From positions 1,736,001 through 1,800,000 of the forward strand of contig NZ_CP080419.1 in NCBI RefSeq assembly GCF_019457595.1: a stretch of DNA of 64,000 nucleotides. Reading direction: 5' to 3'. The DNA comes from Shewanella psychrotolerans (lineage in GTDB: Bacteria > Pseudomonadota > Gammaproteobacteria > Enterobacterales > Shewanellaceae). The notes beneath the pieces were generated by a model, which was not told the DNA's origin, did no database searches, and was given only the letters and a program-made list of their open reading frames with translations. Shown here piece by piece: positions 56,910 through 64,000 of this stretch (position 1 is its first letter; each line of letters begins with the position of its first letter). The translations under genes were made by a program, and so were the position numbers.

Positions 56910-58040
56910 ATGAAAATTCTAGCCGATGAGAACATGCCTTATGTTAAAGCCCTTTTTGCTGATGTGGGGGAGGTTGAGCTAATCGATGGTCGTAGCTTAT
57001 CTGCGGAGCAAGTCAGCGATGCTGACGTGTTACTGGTGCGTTCTGTTACTAAGGTTAATCAGCAACTTTTAGGTCTAAACAATAAACTGCTTTTTGTTGG
57101 TAGTGCCACAATCGGTTTAGATCATCTAGATCAGGATTATTTAACTCAGCGCAATATTACCTATACCAATGCTCCAGGTTGCAATGCTACGGCTGTGGGG
57201 GAATATGCCTTCATTGCAATGTTGGAGTTGGCGCGTCGATTTGAACAAGGCTTAATTGATAAAACGGTCGGTATTATTGGTGCGGGAAATACGGGTTCAG
57301 CGCTGGAAAAATGCCTTGAGGCCTATGGTGTTAAGGTATTGCTACATGATCCCTTTTTAGCACTGAGTAATGATAAGCGCGATTTTGTTGATTTGGATGA
57401 GCTCATTGCTCGCTGTGACGTGATTTCATTACATGTACCGCTGACAAAAACTGGTGATTATCCAACGTGGTATCTATTTGACGAACAGCGATTGGCCAGT
57501 CTGATGCCTGGGTGTTGGCTGCTTAATTGCTGCCGCGGAGAGGTAATAGATAATCGCGCATTGATCGCGGTTAAGCAATATCGTGAAGATATCAAAGTGG
57601 TGCTTGATGTATGGGAGGGGGAACCCAACCCCATAGCTGAGTTAGTGCCCTATGTTGAAATCGCAACGCCGCATATCGCTGGATATAGTCTAGAAGGGAA
57701 GGCTCGCGGTACATTTATGCTTTATCAATCTTTGATGCATAAGTTAGGTAAGACCCCCGATAAGTCGATGGATAGCTTGTTACCAGCGTTATGGAGTCAT
57801 CAGCTTTCGCCTATTGATGTTCCCGATGAAAAGGCGTTATTAAGTCTAGTGAGGCTGGTGTATGACCTTCGCGATGACGATGAGATTTTCCGTAAACGGT
57901 TCCAAAATAACAATGGGTTTGACCTTATGAGAAAAAATCATCAGCACAGACGTGAATTTAGTGCGTTAAGGCTAGCCAATAACGCTGGTTCTGATGTAGA
58001 TTGGTTGTTCAAATTAGGTTTTTCAGGAGTCGGTCTGTAA
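56910..58040 (+). CDS. pdxB: Erythronate-4-phosphate dehydrogenase
   Basis: A 376-residue D-2-hydroxyacid dehydrogenase. [16 protein letters not shown] is the N-terminus, [13 protein letters not shown] near 118 binds NAD, and catalytic Arg, Glu and His are in [19 protein letters not shown] and [10 protein letters not shown] PdxB dimerisation domain ends it. It acts in vitamin B6 synthesis. The ATG at 56910 gives the standard start. asd follows by 2 bases. Confidence 0.96.
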   Translation: MKILADENMPYVKALFADVGEVELIDGRSLSAEQVSDADVLLVRSVTKVNQQLLGLNNKLLFVGSATIGLDHLDQDYLTQRNITYTNAPGCNATAVGEYAFIAMLELARRFEQGLIDKTVGIIGAGNTGSALEKCLEAYGVKVLLHDPFLALSNDKRDFVDLDELIARCDVISLHVPLTKTGDYPTWYLFDEQRLASLMPGCWLLNCCRGEVIDNRALIAVKQYREDIKVVLDVWEGEPNPIAELVPYVEIATPHIAGYSLEGKARGTFMLYQSLMHKLGKTPDKSMDSLLPALWSHQLSPIDVPDEKALLSLVRLVYDLRDDDEIFRKRFQNNNGFDLMRKNHQHRREFSALRLANNAGSDVDWLFKLGFSGVGL

Positions 58041-58042
58041 TT

Positions 58043-59059
58043 ATGTCGCAGGAATATAACGTAGTCGTATTAGGTGCATCGGGAGCCGTGGGTCAAACAA
58101 TGATTGAGATCCTCGAAGAGCGCAATTTTCCCGTCGCGAATTTGTACCCACTGGCCAGCAGCCGCAGCGCAGGCGATACAGTCACATTCCACGGTAAACA
58201 GGTCGAAATTTTGGACGTTGATACCTTTGATTGGTCTCAAGCCCAAATTGGTTTCTTCTCTGCTGGTGGAGATGTATCGGCTAAGTGGGCGCCGATCGCT
58301 GCAGAGCATGGTTGTGTCGTGATTGATAACACCTCTCACTTTAGATATGACATCGATGTACCGCTTGTCGTGCCAGAAGTGAACCCTCAGGCGATTGCCG
58401 ATTTCCGTAATCGTAATATTATTGCTAACCCTAACTGTTCAACGATTCAAATGTTAGTTGCACTAAAACCGATTTATGATGCGTTTGGTATTTCGCGTAT
58501 TAACGTCGCAACTTACCAATCGGTATCTGGTTCAGGTAAAGAAGCGATTGAAGAGCTGGCAAGCCAATGCGCTAAGTTATTACAAGGCTTACCCGTTGAA
58601 CCTCAGGTTTATCCTAAGCAAATCGCGTTTAACGTATTGCCACAAATTGATGTGTTTATGGATAATGGCTACACCAAAGAAGAGATGAAGATGGTGTGGG
58701 AAACGCAGAAGATTTTTGGTGACGATCAAATCGTGGTTAACCCAACGGCGGTTCGCGTTCCTGTTTTCTATGGCCACTCAGAGGCTGTGCATATTGAAAC
58801 GGTACAAGCCGTCGATGCCGACGATGTTAAATCAGTGTTGCGTGGAGCCCAAGGTGTTGAGTTGTTTGAGTCTGATGATGAGTATCCTACCGCGGTAACA
58901 GATTCGGCGGGTACAGATCCGGTATATGTCGGTCGAGTACGTAAAGATATCTCCCATCCAAATGGCATTAATCTATGGGTAGTATCTGATAATATTAGAA
59001 AAGGTGCAGCGCTTAATAGTGTGCAAATCGCTGAAGTATTGATTCGAGACTACTATTGA
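58043..59059 (+). CDS. asd: Aspartate-semialdehyde dehydrogenase
   Basis: A 338-residue enzyme. The NADP-binding VVLGASGAVGQTMIEIL lies near residue 7, the catalytic Cys in NPNCSTIQ near 132, and the His in GHSEAVHIE near 245. It makes aspartate semialdehyde for lysine, threonine and methionine. The ATG at 58043 fits the family start. It lies 2 bases after pdxB and has a terminator at 59088. Confidence 0.95.
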   Translation: MSQEYNVVVLGASGAVGQTMIEILEERNFPVANLYPLASSRSAGDTVTFHGKQVEILDVDTFDWSQAQIGFFSAGGDVSAKWAPIAAEHGCVVIDNTSHFRYDIDVPLVVPEVNPQAIADFRNRNIIANPNCSTIQMLVALKPIYDAFGISRINVATYQSVSGSGKEAIEELASQCAKLLQGLPVEPQVYPKQIAFNVLPQIDVFMDNGYTKEEMKMVWETQKIFGDDQIVVNPTAVRVPVFYGHSEAVHIETVQAVDADDVKSVLRGAQGVELFESDDEYPTAVTDSAGTDPVYVGRVRKDISHPNGINLWVVSDNIRKGAALNSVQIAEVLIRDYY

Positions 59060-59087
59060 TATTGGGGCGATATTAAAGCCTTAGTTG

Positions 59088-59116
59088 AAAAAGCCTGCAT
59101 TTTGCAGGCTTTTTTT
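59088..59116 (+). terminator. asd terminator
   Basis: AAAAAGCCTGCA and TGCAGGCTTTTT form a stem with a 3-base loop and a T-run. Confidence 0.92.
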
Positions 59117-59249
59117 GTGTTATCACTTGTTTTTGAATTGTGAATAGTAGCAGGGCAGTAAATTCTAGTTTATAGTAATCTCAATAAATACAATTGCCTA
59201 AAGCATGCTGTTAAATGACGGCATAACACCGCTTGAAAGGGAAGAATTG

Positions 59250-61931
59250 ATGAACTTTCGCACATCGCATCTTGTTGGTCTTCTAGCCAGCGCACTCGTG
59301 ATCCTAACATCAACATCGGGAATGTTATCAGCGGCGGAGCCGTTAAAAATTACAGGGCCAGATGGCGAGAGTCGTCAAACGTTGCGACAGTATGGGCCAA
59401 CGACTTCAGTCGACACCTTCTGGAGTATCGCTCAGAAAATGAGACCCGACTCCAGTGTGACTATTTATCAGGTGATGGCAGCTATTTATGATGCAAATCC
59501 CCATGCGTTTAGCAGTGATAATTACAATAGTCTTGAGAAGGGCATGATATTGCTTATTCCCTCGAAAGAGGTCATGGCAGCGATTCCCAATAGTCTTGCT
59601 AAGCAGCAAGCTCAGCGTAACGATAAAGGTTGGCAACAAGCCAAGAATGCCGCCCCTGTAGAGAAAGTGACTCCCACGAAAGCCGAGCAAAAAACGGTAA
59701 CACCGGTAGATAGCGTCCCGGTATTAGTCAGCGTTGAAACAAAAAAACAGATAGAAGAACTCACCGCCAAGTTGGAAGCGCTGCAAGCACGTAACTTGTC
59801 CTTAACCGATGAATTAGCCAGAGCACAAGATAAGCTTAATTTGGGGGTAAATGACTCTGAAATGTTACAAGGTAAAATTGACGAGCTAAATACCCGTAAC
59901 GCAGAACTTGAAGAAGCGTTATTAGTACAAAAGGAACAAAATGCTGAGCTTTCTAACGAAGCCAAAATGTTACGAGAGCAGCTAACGGCTCCGACTCAAC
60001 CCGTGGTCGAAGAGGTGCCAACTGATCACTGGCGTACGCTTATGAGTAGCCCATTATATCTAGCGTTGGCCGTAGTCATACCCGCTATTTTACTCCTGGT
60101 TATTGTTTGGTTAGCGTTAAAACGCCGCAGTAATGCTGCTGAAGATAAAGAAGTCGTTGAAGATAATAAGGTATTAGAGCCTGAGCCGAGTCCTGATCTT
60201 GGTGCTAGTGCACCTACTGAAGAGGAGATGATTGCTGTTTATCTTGATACTGATGAAGCTGATTCACTCGATTCTTTAATGAGTGTGGATGCCAGTGAGT
60301 TAAAACCTGAAGCCGATTTATCGGACGATTCAAATAAGTTGGATATGGCTGAAGATATGGTTGTTGATTCTGGTGACAGCCAACAAAAAGATTCATTTGA
60401 AGAGGAAGAGGGACAGTCTTTAGATGATCTATGGGCGGAGGCCATGGGTGAGCAAGAAGATGAGCTTAATGCCGGTGATAGTCCACAGGAAGATGATCTT
60501 GATTCCCTGCTTGCTGATTTAGACACACCCAAATCGTCTAGTGATGGCAATGATGATTTAGATGATTTAATGGCGTCTTTAGACGATGAGTCACCTAAAG
60601 ACGTTGAAGAAACAGATCTTGATGACATGATGTCCGAATTCGATTTGCCTGCAGATACAGAGGAAAAAGAATCTGCACCAGAAGAGGAAGATTTGGATGC
60701 GCTTTTAGCAGAGTTTGATCTACCTCAAATGGGGACAGATGATCAGACCGTTGATGACAAAGTGGATTTAACTGATGAGATTGCTGCAGAGTTAGATTCT
60801 GTAGAGTCAGATGTTGATGAGGCAGATTTAGATAGCTTACTTGCAGAATTTGATACGTCGTCTCAAGCGCCAAAATCTGAAGATGCATTGATAGAAGAGG
60901 TTACGGCGCCGACTGATGACGACAGCGACGATGTTGCTGCCCAAATTGCCGCTGAACTGGCGTCTGAAGAAGACGAAACGCCAGTTATCGAGGATGTTGA
61001 TGCCTTACTTGCTGGATTTGAAACAGAACCGGCAGAAGATATCGAAGAGCAGCCAGCTGTTGACATTGAATCGCCGGTTGAAGGTGATGTGGCGTCTGAC
61101 GACAGCGCTGAAATTGGTGCTAATGACGAACCTATCGATAGCAACGAAAGTGATAGCAGTGTTTTGGCATCGTCAGAATCAGAACTAGAAGCAGAACCAG
61201 ATCCAAAGGTTGATGATAAGTCTGCGCTTGAATTTGAATCTTTTGCGATAGAGGATGCAGCAAATTCGGAGCCTGAAGAGGTTGCTGCGGAAATTAGTCT
61301 TGACGGTTCTGCTGATGATGTTGCACTCGATGCATTGTTAGCAGATCTTGAAGCGGTTGATAAAAAAGAAGATAAAGAAGAGTCTGGCTTTTTCAATGAT
61401 TTAAAAGGCAACAAGCGTAGTGACGCTAATACGCTCGATTGGGATAGCAGTTTTGCCAGTGATGATGTGGATGAATCCATTGAAGCTGATGACTCAGATG
61501 ATGAATTCTCAATAGATATTCAAGATGATGATAGTTTAACGGTTGATCAAGCACTAGCGGCATTAGATGCTGCTGAGTCGAAGAAAAAGCCTGCCAAAGC
61601 CGTCGATGAACATGATCTTAGCGCATTTCAACAGGATAATGGTTTTATTGATATCGATCGTCTTTTAAATGAAGCCGATGAAGATGATGCTGATGTCGAT
61701 CAGTATAAAGAACTCGATGTCGATATGGGCGAATTGGATGATCTAATGAGTAACGCATCTATGGTCGATGTAGATGACGAAGAAAATGCCGTTAATGCAA
61801 AGTTGGATCTAGCCCGTGCCTATATTGAAATCGATGATATTGATAGCGCCAAGGCATTGCTTAAAGAGGTTGAGTTAGACGGTAACGAACGTCAGCAAGA
61901 GGAAGCACTAGGGTTGTTAAAAGAGTTATAA
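59250..61931 (+). CDS. fimV: FimV/HubP polar landmark protein
   Basis: A protein of about 893 residues. The signal peptide spans residues 1-29 and a FimV N-terminal LysM-like domain about 50-115 (FWSIAQKMRPDSSVTIYQVM). A coiled coil runs from about 155 to 250, and one transmembrane helix at about 266-290. A long acidic cytoplasmic region of about 400 residues holds at least seven copies of a DLDxLLAEFD-like unit. A conserved C-terminal FimV module follows (AKLDLARAYIEIDDIDSAKA). In Vibrio and Shewanella this protein (HubP) gathers chromosome, flagellum and chemotaxis proteins at the pole. The start at 59250 gives the signal peptide. Confidence 0.92.
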   Translation: MNFRTSHLVGLLASALVILTSTSGMLSAAEPLKITGPDGESRQTLRQYGPTTSVDTFWSIAQKMRPDSSVTIYQVMAAIYDANPHAFSSDNYNSLEKGMILLIPSKEVMAAIPNSLAKQQAQRNDKGWQQAKNAAPVEKVTPTKAEQKTVTPVDSVPVLVSVETKKQIEELTAKLEALQARNLSLTDELARAQDKLNLGVNDSEMLQGKIDELNTRNAELEEALLVQKEQNAELSNEAKMLREQLTAPTQPVVEEVPTDHWRTLMSSPLYLALAVVIPAILLLVIVWLALKRRSNAAEDKEVVEDNKVLEPEPSPDLGASAPTEEEMIAVYLDTDEADSLDSLMSVDASELKPEADLSDDSNKLDMAEDMVVDSGDSQQKDSFEEEEGQSLDDLWAEAMGEQEDELNAGDSPQEDDLDSLLADLDTPKSSSDGNDDLDDLMASLDDESPKDVEETDLDDMMSEFDLPADTEEKESAPEEEDLDALLAEFDLPQMGTDDQTVDDKVDLTDEIAAELDSVESDVDEADLDSLLAEFDTSSQAPKSEDALIEEVTAPTDDDSDDVAAQIAAELASEEDETPVIEDVDALLAGFETEPAEDIEEQPAVDIESPVEGDVASDDSAEIGANDEPIDSNESDSSVLASSESELEAEPDPKVDDKSALEFESFAIEDAANSEPEEVAAEISLDGSADDVALDALLADLEAVDKKEDKEESGFFNDLKGNKRSDANTLDWDSSFASDDVDESIEADDSDDEFSIDIQDDDSLTVDQALAALDAAESKKKPAKAVDEHDLSAFQQDNGFIDIDRLLNEADEDDADVDQYKELDVDMGELDDLMSNASMVDVDDEENAVNAKLDLARAYIEIDDIDSAKALLKEVELDGNERQQEEALGLLKEL

Positions 61932-61948
61932 CCTTTGTCGCGATAGAT

Positions 61949-61973
61949 ACGGCGCTTCGGCGCCGTTTTTTTT
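61949..61973 (+). terminator. fimV terminator
   Basis: ACGGCGC-TTCG-GCGCCGT forms a 7-bp stem with a UUCG tetraloop, followed by eight T. It is a strong terminator. Confidence 0.93.
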
Positions 61974-62088
61974 ATTAAAATAGCTCAATTGGGTCGTCTT
62001 TTTGCTGACTTAGTTGTCATGATTATGGCAACGATATGCTAAAATCGCGCGCTCAAAATGAATTTTTTACAATAAGGGTTTGTATTAC

Positions 62089-62874
62089 ATGCGCGTCGCA
62101 TTAGGTATTGAATATGATGGTAGTCGTTATTTTGGGTGGCAACGTCAAGCCGAAGTTGACTCAGTTCAAGCCCAACTAGAAAAGGCGCTTTCTAAAGTTG
62201 CCAATGAGCCTATCGCTATTCAATGTGCCGGTAGAACCGATGCGGGAGTGCATGCTACTGGTCAAGTGGTCCACTTTGAAACTAATGCGATACGAAAAGA
62301 GAGTGCTTGGACCTTAGGCGTGAATGTTAATTTGCCTGATGATATTGCTGTTCGTTGGTCGAAAGAGGTTGATGACGAATTTCATGCACGCTTTAGTGCC
62401 ACAGCACGCCGTTATCGTTATATGATTTATAATCACCAGCTTCGACCTGGTATTTTGCGTTCTGGAGTGAGCCATTATCCAGGTGAGATCGATCAAGATA
62501 AGATGCATCAAGCAGCGCAATATCTACTTGGTGAACAAGACTTTACCAGCTTTAGAGCGATTCAATGCCAGTCGAATACCCCTTTTCGTTGCGTTCATGA
62601 AGTCAATGTTACCCGCCAGGGGATGTATATCTGTGTGGATATCAAAGCCAATGCTTTTTTGCACCATATGGTACGTAATATTGTTGGTTCACTGTTAGAG
62701 GTGGGTTACGGTCGCCAAGATATGATCTGGATAAAAGATTTGTTGGCGCTTAAAGATAGAACCCAAGCCGCTGCAACCGCTAAACCAAACGGTTTGTATT
62801 TGGTCGATGTGACTTATCCTGAATCTTATCAGTTACCTAAATTAGCCCTCGGTCCACTATTTATGTTGGATTAA
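62089..62874 (+). CDS. truA: tRNA pseudouridine(38-40) synthase
   Basis: A 261-residue enzyme. [20 protein letters not shown] is the N-terminus, and the catalytic Asp lies in [18 protein letters not shown] near 53. [10 protein letters not shown] and [21 protein letters not shown] follow. It modifies the anticodon arm at positions 38-40. The ATG at 62089 is preferred over TTG at 62080. Confidence 0.97.
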   Translation: MRVALGIEYDGSRYFGWQRQAEVDSVQAQLEKALSKVANEPIAIQCAGRTDAGVHATGQVVHFETNAIRKESAWTLGVNVNLPDDIAVRWSKEVDDEFHARFSATARRYRYMIYNHQLRPGILRSGVSHYPGEIDQDKMHQAAQYLLGEQDFTSFRAIQCQSNTPFRCVHEVNVTRQGMYICVDIKANAFLHHMVRNIVGSLLEVGYGRQDMIWIKDLLALKDRTQAAATAKPNGLYLVDVTYPESYQLPKLALGPLFMLD

Positions 62875-62946
62875 CGGCTGATATTGTCTGATTTTATTGT
62901 CTTTATTTATCGTGATATTGCTTTTTACTACCAGTAAGAGTGTCTT

Positions 62947-64000
62947 ATGCAAACTGTACCTAATCATCATTCGAGTTTAACAACTTGGCTTGACCATTTG
63001 ATGTCTATTCACCCGACAGAAATTGATATGGGATTAAGTCGGGTATCGTCAGTAGCGAAAACGATGGGGTTGACTGACCTTGGTCAAACCAAAGTTATTA
63101 CTGTAGGTGGGACAAATGGTAAGGGCACAACCTGTGCAATGATAGAGCAGATCATGACACAGGCAGGCTATAAGGTGGGTGTATATAGCTCTCCTCACAT
63201 GCTTAAATATAATGAGCGAGTGCGAGTTGCTGGTATTGATGCCAGCGATCAAGAATTAATTGAAGCGTTTTGTGCAATAGACAAAGCACGAGGCGAGATT
63301 TCTCTCACCTTTTTCGAGTACGCGACATTAGCGGGTTTGGTGATTTTTAAGCAAGCAGCGCTCGACTTAGTGCTCCTGGAAGTGGGGCTTGGTGGTCGTT
63401 TAGATGCAACCAATATTATTGATGCCGATATCAGTGTCGTGACGTCTGTTGATATCGATCATCAAGAGTATTTAGGCGATACACGCGAGCTAGTTGGCAG
63501 AGAAAAGGCGGGCATTTTTAGAGCAGGCTGTCCTGCTATTGTTGGAGAGCGAGATCTTCCGGTGTCAGTTGCCGAAGCCGCGCATGAGATTGGCGCACAA
63601 TTGTTGGCGGTTGGTGATGCTTTTGATTATATACAGCATGATGATAGCTGGGATTTTAACGGTATGTCGCTATCGCTATCGGGTATACCCATTCCTCAGT
63701 TACCGCTACCCAATGCTGCAACGGCACTGGCTGTTATTGAGCAGTTGATACCATCTATATCTGAAGATGTTATTTATCAAGGATTATTAAACGCTAAATT
63801 GACGGGTCGATTAGAGTTATTTTCAAAGGCGCCAGTAGTGCTGCTTGATGTGGCCCATAATCCTCATGCCGCTCGTTACCTAAAACAGCGGTTAGCTGCA
63901 TACTCTGGCCACCGAGTTGTGGCGCTTTGCGGCATGTTAAAAGATAAAGATTGTCAGGCGGTAATATCGACGTTAGATGACGTGGTTGATACATGGTATT
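62947..64000 (+). CDS. folC: Bifunctional folylpolyglutamate/dihydrofolate synthase (3' truncated by window)
   Basis: ATG at 62947 opens a frame with no stop to the end of the window; 351 residues are visible. ITVGGTNGKGTTCAMIEQIM near residue 57 is the P-loop, SSPHMLKYNERVRV near 80 the omega-loop region, and GGRLDATNII near 150. VTSVDIDHQEYLGDT and LTGRLE complete the Mur-ligase domain. It adds glutamate to folates. Its truA neighbour is conserved in relatives. Confidence 0.95.
   Translation, partial: MQTVPNHHSSLTTWLDHLMSIHPTEIDMGLSRVSSVAKTMGLTDLGQTKVITVGGTNGKGTTCAMIEQIMTQAGYKVGVYSSPHMLKYNERVRVAGIDASDQELIEAFCAIDKARGEISLTFFEYATLAGLVIFKQAALDLVLLEVGLGGRLDATNIIDADISVVTSVDIDHQEYLGDTRELVGREKAGIFRAGCPAIVGERDLPVSVAEAAHEIGAQLLAVGDAFDYIQHDDSWDFNGMSLSLSGIPIPQLPLPNAATALAVIEQLIPSISEDVIYQGLLNAKLTGRLELFSKAPVVLLDVAHNPHAARYLKQRLAAYSGHRVVALCGMLKDKDCQAVISTLDDVVDTWY

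Noticed and set aside
60239-61480. Long Ser-rich minus-strand frames opposite fimV
   Set aside because: They are the mirror of the Asp/Glu-rich coding strand and have no independent support.

Overview
This window looks like a chromosome segment of a gammaproteobacterium, most probably Shewanella. That is inferred from the rrn operon type, from the gene orders suhB-trmJ-cysE-iscRSUA-hscBA-fdx-iscX-ndk-pdxB-asd-fimV-truA-folC and queA-tgt-yajC-secDF, and from the general protein style. No database search was possible. Most of the window is housekeeping; the accessory signal sits in a few places.

Layout. (1) 1-3467: the right end of a Mu-like prophage, with tail genes, one AT-rich cargo gene (2504-2971), a degenerate second copy of the last tail gene, and an array of TGCCAAA-type repeats ending in GCGCTACA that looks like transposase binding sites. 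(2) 3468-9221: a two-subunit sodium/solute symporter with palindromic operators, a methyltransferase, then a cNMP/CBS/DUF294 protein coupled to a DEDDh exonuclease. (3) 9335-13441: a papain-like LRAT-fold protein, a KAS III-type synthase, a FadR-type GntR regulator with a possible operator, a uracil-DNA glycosylase-like protein and gmhB. (4) 13548-19298: a complete rrn operon (16S, tRNA-Ile, tRNA-Ala, 23S, 5S) with promoter, boxA, RNase III stems and a terminator-like hairpin inside the spacer. (5) 19341-20633: an IS630-family element whose transposase is split in two frames, followed by two partial relics of the same element.

(6) 20639-32663: a DUF2057 protein, corA, an HD-GYP phosphodiesterase, a 2OG-Fe(II) dioxygenase, a PhoPQ-like pair, a PhnCDE-like ABC transporter with a doubled permease, two decayed genes, an ScsD-like thioredoxin and acpH. 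(7) 32830-38604: an uncatalogued small basic ORF, queA, tgt, yajC, secD, secF. (8) 38936-45367: a DUF2007 protein, a siroheme-synthase N-domain protein, yaeQ, and a BtsS/BtsR two-component system next to a short CstA-type transporter. A textbook BtsR double site lies in front of that transporter. (9) 45373-47494: an orphan ParA with an overlapping putative ribbon-helix-helix partner, a PilZ protein, and psiE with a perfect CRP site. (10) 47790-64000: suhB, trmJ, cysE, the isc operon with tandem IscR sites and an internal terminator-like hairpin, ndk, pdxB, asd, fimV/hubP, truA and a truncated folC.

The best candidates for something new are the Mu-like right end with its cargo gene, the orphan ParA/RHH module, the short-CstA/BtsSR circuit, and the terminator-like hairpins inside the rrn and isc operons.
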